Positions 26,078 through 35,161 are shown, counted from the first letter of the stretch. The stretch is 64,000 nucleotides of DNA from Bacteroidales bacterium (GCA_024402135.1 JAKSJN010000009.1:28459-92458), one strand, 5' to 3'. The notes: generated by a model from the sequence alone, not told the origin. Made by a program: numbers and translations.

Positions 26078-27097
26078 TCAATCTATTGGATAGTTCAGGA
26101 TTTCAAGTTCTTCAGCAGTATAGAGTAACTTGTCGGTCGATCCAGGGCTTACGCGTGAAACTGCGACAAAGAGTATCAGCGCGGCTGCGACGGTTCCGAT
26201 AGTGGCCAAGGTAGCCGCTATGGCCGTGCGGGCCCACTGAGGCATCGGCTTCCTGATTTTTTCCGGCCTAGGTTCCGGTTTGACAGGTTCGGACTTGACA
26301 GGTTCGGACTTGACAGGTTCGGTTTTGACTGGTTCTTCCTTTACAGGTTCCACTTTGACCGATTCCGGGATGGTTGGTTCCGGGATAGCCGGTTCTGGGA
26401 TAATTGGCTCCTGAGCCTTTACTTCCTCTGAAGGTTTTACCTCTACAGCCTGGACTGGTTCCGGAACGATTGAATCTTCCTTTGATGGTACATCTTCCAC
26501 AGTCTGGACTGGTTCCGGAAGTTCCGGTTCCGGCAATGATACTGATTTTATTTCTGGTTCTGTTACAGGCTCAGAAGGGGCAGAGACAGGTTCAGAAGGA
26601 GCCACTACTGCGGATGCAGCGGCAAGCATGTCTCCGAGGGACTCGACCGCCGAAGCGATTTCCTCTGCTGTCTCTTCGTGAGTCTTCAGGGATAGAGACT
26701 TCATCCAGAAACCTTCAGGGTAGATATTCAGATTCTCGTCGGGGACGAAAAAAAAGTTATTTTCTCGAGTTGCCCTGAGACGTCCAAGACCAGGAAATAC
26801 TACGGTCTTCTTTTCAATGAGATTCTCTTTCAGTTCGCCAAGGAACTTTCCAAGAATAGACGCCGCATCTTTCGGTGCAAGGCGGTTGCTGTCAGCGTAG
26901 AGGTCGACCAGAAGCGTGTCGTTCTCCTGCTTCTGGCGGAAACTGAGGCGCCGATATGGCGGATTGATGGTGTATCCCTTGTCCGAAAAGGACGCAGGAA
27001 CCATCTCAGCCACGAATACGCCAAGCCCAGGCAGCGACACTTCGTCGTTGTCGAGGATCAGTTCCGCAACCATTTTTGATAGAAGATCGATATTCAT
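26078..27097 (-). CDS. HU-domain membrane protein with Pro/Glu/Val repeats
   Basis: 339 residues. The N-terminal ~140 residues look like the HU/CCDC81-type domain found in Bacteroidota wall proteins (SLPGLGVFVAEMVPASF, then VFPGLGRLRAT). A low-complexity run of EPVK-type repeats follows, and one transmembrane segment lies near residue 295 (TAIAATLATIGTVAAALILF). The tail is short and periplasmic; the SPOR domain that related proteins carry there is absent. ATG at 27097 is chosen over 27109. The gene sits upstream of the SpoIID fusion by seven bases, in the same operon. Confidence 0.7.
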   Translation of the reverse strand: MNIDLLSKMVAELILDNDEVSLPGLGVFVAEMVPASFSDKGYTINPPYRRLSFRQKQENDTLLVDLYADSNRLAPKDAASILGKFLGELKENLIEKKTVVFPGLGRLRATRENNFFFVPDENLNIYPEGFWMKSLSLKTHEETAEEIASAVESLGDMLAAASAVVAPSEPVSAPSEPVTEPEIKSVSLPEPELPEPVQTVEDVPSKEDSIVPEPVQAVEVKPSEEVKAQEPIIPEPAIPEPTIPESVKVEPVKEEPVKTEPVKSEPVKSEPVKPEPRPEKIRKPMPQWARTAIAATLATIGTVAAALILFVAVSRVSPGSTDKLLYTAEELEILNYPID

Positions 27098-27201
27098 AAG
27101 TTTGAGCAAATTTTGTTAACTTACAAATATAGTTATTTTCGGCAATAATCTCCACCGGAAGACAGGTACTGAACGGGTTACAGAACCCAGCAGCATACAC
27201 G

Positions 27202-27232
27202 AAAAAAGCGGGCGACTTTCGTCGTCCGCTTT
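27202..27232 (-). terminator. terminator after tRNA-Asn
   Basis: AAAGCGGGCGAC / GTCGTCCGCTTT around TTTC, with a T run on the minus strand. Confidence 0.85.
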
Positions 27233-27234
27233 CG

Positions 27235-27308
27235 CTCCCCTTCTAGGACTTGAACCTAGGACCCCCTGATTAACAGTCAGGTGCTCTAACCAACTGAGCT
27301 AAAGAGGA
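27235..27308 (-). tRNA. tRNA-Asn(GTT)
   Basis: Cloverleaf with acceptor TCCTCTT/AAGGGGA, anticodon arm CCTGA CTGTTAA TCAGG (anticodon GTT) and T-arm CTAGG TTCAAGT CCTAG. CCA is not encoded. Confidence 0.96.
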
Positions 27309-27383
27309 ATGTTTTCCTTTCGGGATTGCAAAGGTAGCAAGGAATTTTTATTCTGCAAACTTTTTGAACATTTTTTTCAAAAA

Positions 27384-27866
27384 TTATTGCTCAGGATAAT
27401 GCAGGTTCTCCTCCGTAATGTTCTCTAGCACCTCGTGAAGATACTTTGAGGACTCCCATTTTGCCATCGGCAGATCGTGAAGAAGCCAGTTTCCGCAATC
27501 CTTTGGCGCAGCACCCGGGACTTCTCCGTCAAACTCGGCCACAAAACGGAATGTATCCTGCATAAGTTTCACTATGTCAGACGATTCAAGATCGCCACGC
27601 ATAAGAAGATAATTACCCGTAAGGCAACCCATAGGACCCCAGTAGACAATCCTGTCCGCCCATTCGGGATCGTTGCGGAGATAGGTCGCCGCAAGGTGTT
27701 CTATGGTATGTATCGCGCCCTGACCGAGAGCCGGTTCACGGTTTGGCTCCTTCATCCGGATGTCGAATGTTGTGACGACCTCTCCCCCGACATTGTCTTT
27801 GCGTGAGACATATATTCCTCTCTTGAGTCTTATATGATCGATGGTAAAACTTGGTATCTTTTTCAT
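27384..27866 (-). CDS. luxS: S-ribosylhomocysteine lyase
   Basis: Splits S-ribosylhomocysteine into homocysteine and the autoinducer-2 precursor as part of the activated methyl cycle. The 160-residue protein starts MKKIPSFTIDHIRLKRGIYV (ATG at 27866; the open frame runs to 27908, but this is the family start). It has the metal-binding HTIEH and the GCLTGNY block. It lies alone between tRNA genes. Confidence 0.96.
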   Translation of the reverse strand: MKKIPSFTIDHIRLKRGIYVSRKDNVGGEVVTTFDIRMKEPNREPALGQGAIHTIEHLAATYLRNDPEWADRIVYWGPMGCLTGNYLLMRGDLESSDIVKLMQDTFRFVAEFDGEVPGAAPKDCGNWLLHDLPMAKWESSKYLHEVLENITEENLHYPEQ

Positions 27867-27893
27867 CTTGTTGTCTTTTCCACACAAATATAA

Positions 27894-27925
27894 TAAAAAA
27901 AGGAGCAACGGATACGTGCTCCTTT
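27894..27925 (-). terminator. terminator after tRNA-Pro
   Basis: AAAGGAGC / GCTCCTTT with ACG/CGT inside, followed on the minus strand by a long T run. Confidence 0.85.
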
Positions 27926-27926
27926 G

Positions 27927-27999
27927 TCGGGATGATCCGACTCGAACGGACGACCCCTACGTCCCGAACGTAGTGCGCTACCAACTGCGCTACATCCCG
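27927..27999 (-). tRNA. tRNA-Pro(CGG)
   Basis: Acceptor CGGGATG/CATCCCG, anticodon stem CTACG/CGTAG around TTCGGGA (anticodon CGG). CCA is not encoded. Confidence 0.95.
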
Positions 28000-28030
28000 A
28001 AAAAAAGAGGCTGCTTTTTCAAGCAGCCCT
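28000..28030 (-). terminator. terminator after rpsT
   Basis: GGCTGCTT / AAGCAGCC around TTTC with a T run on the minus strand just before tRNA-Pro. Confidence 0.88.
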
Positions 28031-28037
28031 TAATTCC

Positions 28038-28292
28038 TTAGGCAAGTTTGTTGATGTAAACTGCGATACCGCTCTTGAGGTTTGCTGCCTTGTTCTTGTG
28101 GATAAGGCCCATCTTTGCGAGCTTATCGATCATTGCATATACCTTAGGGGCGTTAGCCTCAGCGGTCTTCTTGTCAGTGGTGTTTCTGATGTCACGAATT
28201 GCGTTTCGTGTTGTCTTTGCATAATACTTATTATGCAATCTGTGCCTCTCGCTCTGGCGGATGCACTTCTCTGCAGATGCGTTGTTTGCCAT
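28038..28292 (-). CDS. rpsT: 30S ribosomal protein bS20
   Basis: 84 residues, lysine- and arginine-rich, with the family start [20 protein letters not shown] and the conserved end [16 protein letters not shown]. It binds 16S rRNA early in 30S assembly. It lies 24 bases downstream of tRNA-Glu on the same strand with no terminator between them, so the two are probably on one transcript. Confidence 0.96.
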   Translation of the reverse strand: MANNASAEKCIRQSERHRLHNKYYAKTTRNAIRDIRNTTDKKTAEANAPKVYAMIDKLAKMGLIHKNKAANLKSGIAVYINKLA

Positions 28293-28316
28293 TATTGTAT
28301 TTTTTATTTATTATAG

Positions 28317-28388
28317 TAGTGGGTAGGAGAATCGAACTCCTATTGCGGGAATGAAAATCCCGAGTACTAGCCGTTATACGAACCCACC
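28317..28388 (-). tRNA. tRNA-Glu(TTC)
   Basis: Anticodon stem CGGGA/TCCCG around TTTTCAT (anticodon TTC), T-arm AGGAG TTCGATT CTCCT, acceptor GGTGGGT/ACCCACT with a terminal G-T pair. CCA is not encoded. Confidence 0.95.
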
Positions 28389-28470
28389 AGGCCGTTCCAT
28401 TACGCATTTCTACGAATGGGTTGCAAAGTTAGCAATTATTTTTGGAATGACAATACCTTTTGAAAAATTC

Positions 28471-29466
28471 TTATTTATTCTTCCATTCGAACGAGTAGAG
28501 CAAAGACTCTACCTGACGCAGATACTGTCTCTTGTCAAAGCGTGGTGCGTAAACGAATGCTTCGCACACGATAACCTCCGAGCCGTCCTGGCTATACTGT
28601 GAATGCGACACGAACGGACCGCCCATGAAGTCGTTTTCCACCTCCCAGAAACCGCGGGTCTGGACGAATGCCCTGCCCTGGTAACGGATGGATTCGGTCG
28701 TGAAGGCGCCGATCTCTGATGTTGTCACATAGGTATTCTCGAACATTCCCGGAATATTGTACATCATGACCTCGTTACGATGCGCACGGATTGCATCTTC
28801 CGAAAGATCCTTCTGTGGATCTCCAGTTGCCGGATAACGGTACATCACGATCGACTGGTTGGTGTACTGGCGTTCATCGGCAATCCAGATGAAGTCCTCG
28901 GTAGCCTTCTTGAGCTTGTATCCTGTAGGGAAATGTGGAGCGCCGCCGAATATGCTGCTTGCCTGGGTATAGAGTTCCCTCTCTTCATAAAGCATGGTGT
29001 TGCGGATGACACGGTCACGTTCAGCCTGCTCAAGAGCTGAAGTCATAAGCTGAGCCTCGTCGGCAACGACCTTTGCAGCACCCTCGTCGGTAAACGCCGA
29101 GATCTGGAGCACGATCTGTGGAGCAGCCCATACATCATTGCTGATTGCAACGCCTTCCTTGCTTGCCTGCGGGTCGACATTGACGATGACGATGTTCCTG
29201 TGAACCTTGAAAAGGTCTGCAAATCCACCCGGAGCCACATTCACAAGGGTATAGAGAGGCTCGCTCTGGGCAAGCCATGGACATTCATCTGCAAGGAGTC
29301 CACGGATTGCGTCTCCAAGGTCTCCGTCCCACTTTTCCTTTTCGATCACGACCAGGACCTCGCCAGCCTTGCCGCTGACGTTAGGGAGAAGCGCCTTGAT
29401 GGTCTTCTTCGAGTTGCATGAGATGAGGCACATAGCCGCCATCAGGAGAATCGCCAGTCTTTTCAT
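28471..29466 (-). CDS. DUF4837 family lipoprotein
   Basis: 331 residues starting MKRLAILLMAAMCLISC, a type II signal peptide with lipobox cysteine. The conserved DUF4837 body includes GKAGEVLVVIEKEKWDG and GGFADLFKVHRNIVIVNVD. Widespread and single-copy in Bacteroidota, with unknown function. It is the last gene of a run that begins with the M23 peptidase and dxr, three bases after rseP. Confidence 0.88.
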   Translation of the reverse strand: MKRLAILLMAAMCLISCNSKKTIKALLPNVSGKAGEVLVVIEKEKWDGDLGDAIRGLLADECPWLAQSEPLYTLVNVAPGGFADLFKVHRNIVIVNVDPQASKEGVAISNDVWAAPQIVLQISAFTDEGAAKVVADEAQLMTSALEQAERDRVIRNTMLYEERELYTQASSIFGGAPHFPTGYKLKKATEDFIWIADERQYTNQSIVMYRYPATGDPQKDLSEDAIRAHRNEVMMYNIPGMFENTYVTTSEIGAFTTESIRYQGRAFVQTRGFWEVENDFMGGPFVSHSQYSQDGSEVIVCEAFVYAPRFDKRQYLRQVESLLYSFEWKNK

Positions 29467-29469
29467 ATC

Positions 29470-30807
29470 TTATCTTATTAATCTTACTATATCGTTACCG
29501 AATGCCAGGGCCATCAGCATGAGAAGCAGCACCATGCCCACCATCTGCGCCCCGATGAGGAACTTCTCGCTTGGCTTATGACCGGTCACCATTTCACAGA
29601 TGGTGAAAAGGATATGGCCACCGTCAAGGCCAGGAATAGGAAGCAGGTTCATCACTCCAAGCATTATCGAGAGCATGGCCAGTAGTTCAAGGAACTGATA
29701 CCAATCCCAATAGCTAGGGAAAACCTGACCGATGGAGATGAAGCTGCCGACAGACTTGTATGCTCCAGTGCTTGGCTTTGCAACAAGTCTGAGATCGCGG
29801 ACATAGCCCGCTATGTTGTCCCATGTCCTGGCGCATCCCTGAGGAATCGCCGTAAGGAAATTGAAACTCATTACGCGAAGGCCGGGAGTCTCCATCACGA
29901 CCCCTATCAGGCCATTGGCATCCACAATCATACGGCGGGAAAGGGTATCCGCACCACGGAGGATTGAAGCGGTGATCTCCGATCCTGCCCTGGCGTCAAG
30001 CAGCGGTCTGGCATCCTGGACAAAATCGACCTTGATGCTGTCGATTGCAAAGATCCGGTCTCCATGCTGAAGATCGGCTCCCGCGTTCGGCGAGCCCTCT
30101 CCAAATGAATCAATCACAAAAGGAACCGCGAGCTGAAACATCCCGGAACTGTTCAGTATCTCCCCTACCCGGGCGCTGTCCATGTACAAAGCCACTGTAT
30201 CTCCGTCACGAAGGACATTGACGCAGCGTACCGAACGGCGTACAAGGTCAGCCTGGAGCAAGCCGAAATTCTCGGGCACGTAACCGTCCATGTCCAGGAT
30301 ACGGTCTCCGTTGCGGAATCCCATATCATATGACAGGTCATTCACATATATGGCGTTACCCTCATTCGCGATGTATGATTCTCCCCAGATCGAGAGGATG
30401 GAAGTATACGCAATGATGGCCAGGAAGAAGTTGAACATCACGCCTCCTGCCATTACCAGCAGGCGCTTCCATGCTTTCTTCGACCTGAATTCCCATGGCT
30501 TCGGATCCTCCTTGAGTCCTTCGACATCGAAAGATTCATCGACCATTCCATTTATCTTGCAATAGCCGCCAAGCGGCAGCCAGCCTATGCCATATTCAGT
30601 TTCTGAATCAGCAGCTTTCGGAAAAATCTTCGTGAACCAGGCAGACTTTGAGCTGAACAGCTTCACGCCGTTGACATCGAAGAAAAGGAAGAACTTGTCG
30701 ACCCTGATCCCGAATATCTTGGCGAATAGAAAATGTCCGAACTCATGTATGGCCACGAGTACGGACAATGCCAGTATCACCTGAAGTATCTTGAAAACAA
30801 CTACCAT
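29470..30807 (-). CDS. rseP: RIP-type site-2 zinc metalloprotease
   Basis: An intramembrane protease that in other bacteria cuts anti-sigma factors and remnant signal peptides. The 445-residue inner-membrane protein has HEFGH (21-25) in the first transmembrane helix, two PDZ-like regions in the middle, and the second metal-binding motif GLDGG near residue 393. Its start overlaps the dxr stop by seven bases, so the two are translationally coupled. Confidence 0.94.
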   Translation of the reverse strand: MVVVFKILQVILALSVLVAIHEFGHFLFAKIFGIRVDKFFLFFDVNGVKLFSSKSAWFTKIFPKAADSETEYGIGWLPLGGYCKINGMVDESFDVEGLKEDPKPWEFRSKKAWKRLLVMAGGVMFNFFLAIIAYTSILSIWGESYIANEGNAIYVNDLSYDMGFRNGDRILDMDGYVPENFGLLQADLVRRSVRCVNVLRDGDTVALYMDSARVGEILNSSGMFQLAVPFVIDSFGEGSPNAGADLQHGDRIFAIDSIKVDFVQDARPLLDARAGSEITASILRGADTLSRRMIVDANGLIGVVMETPGLRVMSFNFLTAIPQGCARTWDNIAGYVRDLRLVAKPSTGAYKSVGSFISIGQVFPSYWDWYQFLELLAMLSIMLGVMNLLPIPGLDGGHILFTICEMVTGHKPSEKFLIGAQMVGMVLLLMLMALAFGNDIVRLIR

Positions 30808-31958
30808 TTATCAATCAGTTCATTCGCCTTGGCAAAAACCTCGGCATTGGTCTGGAATATATCATCCAGAGATGGATCAGCTGCAAAAACCGTGCTCTCC
30901 ATCATCTTCTCGGACACGGCTGCGATATCGTAGAATCCTATCCTGTCACGGAGGAAAGCCGCCACGGCAGCCTCGTTTGCCGCGTTGAGCATGCAAGGCA
31001 TGTTTCCACCCTTCTCTATTGCCTCGAATGCGAGTGCGAGACATGGAAAGAGTTTCAGGTCAGGTTCATGGAACGACAGAGAGCCAAGGGTCGCGAAATC
31101 CAGCTTCTTGTTGTTCAGGCTGAGACGGTCAGGAAAGCTGAGAGCAAACTGAATGGGTTCCCTCATGTCGGGATGGCCAAGCTGCGCGATGACTGCGCCG
31201 TCCTCGAATTCTACCATGGAATGAATGATGGACTCAGGATGGACGACGACATTGATATCCTTTGGAGTCATGTCGAAAAGCCAGCGGGCCTCCATCACCT
31301 CGAAGCCCTTGTTCATCATCGTCGCAGAGTCTATGGTGACCTTCGCGCCCATGTTCCAGTTTGGATGCTTAAGTGCTGAAGCCGCTGTTGCCTGTGCGAT
31401 ATGCTCTTTGTCCCAGGTACGGAATGGTCCTCCGGATGCTGTAAGATGTATGCGGGTCACATTGTTTCCCTGAGCTGCAAGAAGGCACTGAAAGATTGCC
31501 GAATGTTCAGAATCAACCGGAAGGATAGGTGCATTGTATTTGCGGGATTCGCGCATTACTATTGCACCGGCAGCCACCAGGGTTTCCTTGTTGGCAAGCG
31601 CGATGATCTTGCCGGCACGGATCGCCGCGAGGGTTGGAGCAAGGCCGCTGAAGCCCACCATGGATGCCACAACGATGTCGATATCGTCACCGGCGACCAG
31701 GCCGCATGCAGAATCGATTCCTGCGAACACCTTGATGTCTCGGCTCTGAAGTGCGTCCGCAACCTGACCGTACAGGGCCTCGTTGCAGATGACAACGTTC
31801 GCAGCATCGAATTCTATCGCCTGCTGGATCAGCAGATCACTGGAATTGTTCGCAGTTAGCAGGACGACTTCAAAGAGATCCGGATGCTGACGTACCACGT
31901 CAAGAGTCTGGGTTCCTATCGATCCGGTGGATCCAAGTATAGCTATCCTTCTTTTCAT
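30801..31958 (-). CDS. dxr: 1-deoxy-D-xylulose-5-phosphate reductoisomerase
   Basis: Second enzyme of the MEP isoprenoid pathway, making 2-C-methyl-D-erythritol 4-phosphate with NADPH. The 385-residue protein has the NADPH-binding start AILGSTGSIGTQTLDVV, the metal/substrate block PVDSEHSAIFQCL, and TIDSATMMNKGFEVMEARWLF. Its ATG overlaps the stop of the M23 peptidase gene by one base. Confidence 0.97.
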   Translation of the reverse strand: MKRRIAILGSTGSIGTQTLDVVRQHPDLFEVVLLTANNSSDLLIQQAIEFDAANVVICNEALYGQVADALQSRDIKVFAGIDSACGLVAGDDIDIVVASMVGFSGLAPTLAAIRAGKIIALANKETLVAAGAIVMRESRKYNAPILPVDSEHSAIFQCLLAAQGNNVTRIHLTASGGPFRTWDKEHIAQATAASALKHPNWNMGAKVTIDSATMMNKGFEVMEARWLFDMTPKDINVVVHPESIIHSMVEFEDGAVIAQLGHPDMREPIQFALSFPDRLSLNNKKLDFATLGSLSFHEPDLKLFPCLALAFEAIEKGGNMPCMLNAANEAAVAAFLRDRIGFYDIAAVSEKMMESTVFAADPSLDDIFQTNAEVFAKANELIDKW

Positions 31959-32800
31959 CAGAAATTTATGAATTTGGTAGGGTCGACAGCATCGCCCTTG
32001 TACCAGAGTTCGAAATGGAGGTGGTCGAAGCCGGCAGAGCCTGAAGAACCGATAAGAGCAATCGGTGCGCCCGCAGTAACACGGTCTCCCGCCTTGCGCA
32101 GAAGCTTCTCGTTATGTCTGTATACCGAAATGATGTCGTTTGCGTGCTGGACCTGGATCACGTAACCGAAATCATCCATCCATCCGTCGAAGATGACCGT
32201 TCCGTCAAGCACCGACAAGACCGCAGAGTTGTCCGGAGCGCTGATATCCAGGAAAGGATGAAGCACAGGGTCGTAAGCCTTGACGATCGCACCTTTGAGC
32301 GGAACGAAGAAATGCAGACCCTCCATCGTGAGGTTACGTTCATGTCCACCGATCTCGAACTGTTCCAGATCAGAGACTGTTTCTCGAAGAAGCGAGTCAC
32401 GGGATGCGAGGTAGGCCTCGTCGGCTTCCGCCACGGCTGCCGATGTCAAAGTCAGTATGCTGTCGATGCTCAAAGGTTCCTCACCATCAATGACGCGGAG
32501 AAGATTCTCGGAATAGAGTTCCCAGCGCTTGACGACCTGTTCAAGAGAGTCGGTACGGATAGCGTTCTGGACGACGGCACGACGAGCGTGACCGTCAGGA
32601 TATCCTGGAATCGCCATGCGCAGCGGAGTGAATGCAAACAGACTGAAAGCCAGGGCTAGAACAAGAACCGAAAGAGTGATCAGCGTCACGAAGATACCGA
32701 CGCGGGAAAGCGTCAGAACCCTTATTGCCCTATGGGTTTCCGCATCTGTCACAGACAGGCGGAATACATTGACTTTTGGCTCTTTATTTTGTTTGGACAT
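31958..32800 (-). CDS. M23-family (LytM) metallopeptidase, membrane-anchored
   Basis: 280 residues with an N-terminal transmembrane anchor (VGIFVTLITLSVLVLALAFS), a short helical linker, and a C-terminal LytM domain. Metal ligands are visible as HPFLD and HLHFELW. It should cleave or help cleave peptidoglycan cross-links in the periplasm. ATG at 32800 is chosen over 32821. It heads the operon with dxr and rseP and is divergent from ruvX, only 22 bases away. Confidence 0.88.
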   Translation of the reverse strand: MSKQNKEPKVNVFRLSVTDAETHRAIRVLTLSRVGIFVTLITLSVLVLALAFSLFAFTPLRMAIPGYPDGHARRAVVQNAIRTDSLEQVVKRWELYSENLLRVIDGEEPLSIDSILTLTSAAVAEADEAYLASRDSLLRETVSDLEQFEIGGHERNLTMEGLHFFVPLKGAIVKAYDPVLHPFLDISAPDNSAVLSVLDGTVIFDGWMDDFGYVIQVQHANDIISVYRHNEKLLRKAGDRVTAGAPIALIGSSGSAGFDHLHFELWYKGDAVDPTKFINF

Positions 32801-32818
32801 TCTTTTTCGGTAAATTTG
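32788..32818 (+). promoter_or_regulatory. ruvX promoter inside the start of the divergent M23 gene
   Basis: TTTG (32788-32791), 19 bases, TAAATTTG (32811-32818). The ruvX ATG is at 32823, so the mRNA is probably leaderless. The -33 element lies within the first codons of the M23 gene. Confidence 0.7.
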
Positions 32819-32822
32819 CACA

Positions 32823-33245
32823 ATGGACAGGTTAATCGGAATCGACTACGGAAGAAAAAGAACAGGGCTGGCGGCCAGCGATCCGCTCGGCATCTTCGCG
32901 TCGGCACTCGACACCGTACCATCTGCAAAGATAATAGATTATCTTAAAAAATACGCCGAAAAGGAGACCATAACCCGCTTCGTGGTTGGCTATCCGCTCA
33001 ATCTTAACGGCGCCCCGGCAGAGGCTGCGGCAGATGTCGACGTGTTCCTCAAAGTGCTCAGAAAGGCATTCCCGGACATTCCGGTCACACTCGAAGACGA
33101 AAGATTCACCTCCGTGCTCGCCCACCGCGCAATGATCGACGGAGGAATGAAGTACAAGGACCGCAGAGACAAGAATTCAGTCGACAAGATCAGCGCGGCA
33201 ATCATCCTCCAGGGATACATGGACAGAAATTCAAGAAACGTATGA
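32823..33245 (+). CDS. ruvX: RuvX/YqgF-family Holliday junction resolvase-like nuclease
   Basis: 140 residues with an RNase H-like fold. The first catalytic aspartate is in LIGIDYGRKRTG, and the second acidic motif is VTLEDERFTSV. Family members act in pre-16S rRNA 5'-end processing and possibly junction resolution. The stop overlaps the def start (ATGA), so the genes are coupled. Confidence 0.93.
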   Translation: MDRLIGIDYGRKRTGLAASDPLGIFASALDTVPSAKIIDYLKKYAEKETITRFVVGYPLNLNGAPAEAAADVDVFLKVLRKAFPDIPVTLEDERFTSVLAHRAMIDGGMKYKDRRDKNSVDKISAAIILQGYMDRNSRNV

Positions 33246-33796
33246 TACAGCCAATATATCTTTACGGCTCGGAAGTACTCAGAGCCAAGGCCGAGGAAAT
33301 CGACCTCAACGACAAGGAGTACATCGCAAACCTTCTCACCGACCTCAGAGAGACCCTCAAGGTAAGCGAGGGTTGCGGCCTTGCAGCGCCTCAGATCGGT
33401 GTGAGCAAGAGGATGGTGATAGTTGACGGCCGCGAAATGACCGAATCTTACCCTTATCTCGAGGGTTTCGTTCGCGTGCTCATCAACCCGACAATCATCG
33501 AGGAGAGCGAAAAGAAATGCGAGTTCAACGAGGGATGCCTCAGCGTCCCTGGAATATACTGCGACGTTGTCCGCTCCGAGTCGATGACAGTAGAGTACTG
33601 GAACGAAAATCTCGAGAAGGTGACAGAGACTTTCGACAAGTTCGCCTGCCGCATGGTCCAGCACGAGCTGTCTCATCTTGACGGAGTGCTCTTCACCGAC
33701 CTCGTTCCTCCTATCCGCAAGAAGATCATCTCGAAGAAGCTGCTGAACATCACAAAGGGCAAGATTTCGACCCATTACAAATCGAAGATAAAGTAA
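33242..33796 (+). CDS. def: peptide deformylase
   Basis: Removes the formyl group from nascent proteins using Fe2+ or another metal. All three motifs are intact in the 184 residues: GCGLAAPQIG (44-53), EGCLSVP (97-103), QHELSH (140-145). Confidence 0.96.
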   Translation: MIQPIYLYGSEVLRAKAEEIDLNDKEYIANLLTDLRETLKVSEGCGLAAPQIGVSKRMVIVDGREMTESYPYLEGFVRVLINPTIIEESEKKCEFNEGCLSVPGIYCDVVRSESMTVEYWNENLEKVTETFDKFACRMVQHELSHLDGVLFTDLVPPIRKKIISKKLLNITKGKISTHYKSKIK

Positions 33797-33799
33797 GCC

Positions 33800-35161
33800 A
33801 TGGGAGCATTCCACGCATATGACATACGCGGCATCTATGGAGTAGATTTCGACAAGGAGACCGCGTACAAGACCGGTTATTTCATTCCTCAGTTGCTCGG
33901 CACCGACAAGGTTCTGGTCGGCAGGGACTGCCGTACCAGTTCCCCCGAAATCCATGACGCCGTGCTCCAGGGTATCACCGATGCCGGAGCTGACGTTTAC
34001 GACATAGGGCTCAGCTCTACCCCGATGGTATATTTCGGAACCGCAAATTATGGTTTCAAGGCGTCTGTCCAGATTACTGCGTCCCACAACTCTGCCGAGT
34101 ACAACGGCATGAAGGTTTCGTGCGAGAACGCCGGACCTGTCGGCCTGGACAGCGGACTTGGCCAGATAAAGACATGGATCGAGGAAGGACGTCCGACACC
34201 TCCCGCCGAGAAGAAGGGTTCTGTTTACCAGAAAAACGTCAAGGATGACTATCTCGCATTCCTTCGCAAGTATATGGGCGAAAGCGAGGGACTGAAACTG
34301 GCCTTCGACCTTTCCAACGGCATGTCGTGTCTCTTCGCAAAGGAAATCTTCGGTGAAGGTCATACATACCTGTTCGACGAGATGGACGGCCGTTTCCCTA
34401 ATCACGACCCTAATCCGCTGCTGTCACGCAATCACAAATGGCTGCGCGAGGCTGTCCTCAACGACGGTGCCGACCTTGGTGTCATCTTTGACGGCGACGC
34501 CGACCGCGTAATGTTCCTGGACGAGAAGGGACGTTTCATCTCTCCAGACCTCATGATCGCTCTTCTGGGAATCTATTTCATCGGCGAACGCGGCGAAAAG
34601 GGCGTGGTTCTCCAGGATATCCGCAGCTCAAAATCCGTAAAGGAATTCCTTGAGCCTATGGGCGCAAAGGTCGAGACATGGAGAGTCGGTCGTGCATTCG
34701 CTGCTCCAAAGCTCCGCAGCCTTGACGGCGTCTGGGGCGGAGAGCTCGCCGGACACTATTATTTCCGCGATTTCTTCTATTCGGACAGCGGCATGCTCGC
34801 GGCCATCCTTGCGCTGCGCGTGGTTGCCAAGCTCAAGAAGGATGGCATCAGCATCAGCGAGATGGTTGACAAGATTTCCCACTATCACAATTCTGGAGAA
34901 ATCAACTACCGCGTAGAGGAGAAGGCAGCAGCGATGGATGCTGTCAAGGAGATGTTCACCTCGAAAGAAGAAGCCCTTGCATTCATGGACTTCGACGGAT
35001 ATCGCGTAGAGTTCAAGGACTGGTGGTTCAATATCCGTCCTTCGAACACCGAACCTTACCTCCGTTTCCTTTGCGAGGCAAACAGCAAGGAGCTGCTCCA
35101 GGAGAAGATCGAGGCAACCTGGACTCTTCTTAGAGACAGATTCGGAGCCGAGAAGGCATAA
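33800..35161 (+). CDS. manB: phosphomannomutase/phosphoglucomutase
   Basis: Alpha-D-phosphohexomutase of 453 residues, interconverting sugar 6- and 1-phosphates for nucleotide-sugar synthesis. The catalytic serine is in TASHN (93-97), the metal loop is DGDADR (231-236) and the phosphate-binding end is RPSNTEPYLR. Whether mannose, glucose or both are used cannot be told. It starts three bases after def. Confidence 0.92.
   Translation: MGAFHAYDIRGIYGVDFDKETAYKTGYFIPQLLGTDKVLVGRDCRTSSPEIHDAVLQGITDAGADVYDIGLSSTPMVYFGTANYGFKASVQITASHNSAEYNGMKVSCENAGPVGLDSGLGQIKTWIEEGRPTPPAEKKGSVYQKNVKDDYLAFLRKYMGESEGLKLAFDLSNGMSCLFAKEIFGEGHTYLFDEMDGRFPNHDPNPLLSRNHKWLREAVLNDGADLGVIFDGDADRVMFLDEKGRFISPDLMIALLGIYFIGERGEKGVVLQDIRSSKSVKEFLEPMGAKVETWRVGRAFAAPKLRSLDGVWGGELAGHYYFRDFFYSDSGMLAAILALRVVAKLKKDGISISEMVDKISHYHNSGEINYRVEEKAAAMDAVKEMFTSKEEALAFMDFDGYRVEFKDWWFNIRPSNTEPYLRFLCEANSKELLQEKIEATWTLLRDRFGAEKA

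Noticed and set aside
32990-34405. 471-codon open frame on the minus strand
   Set aside because: It lies antisense to ruvX, def and manB, whose domains and motifs are complete; the long frame is a shadow of their codon bias.
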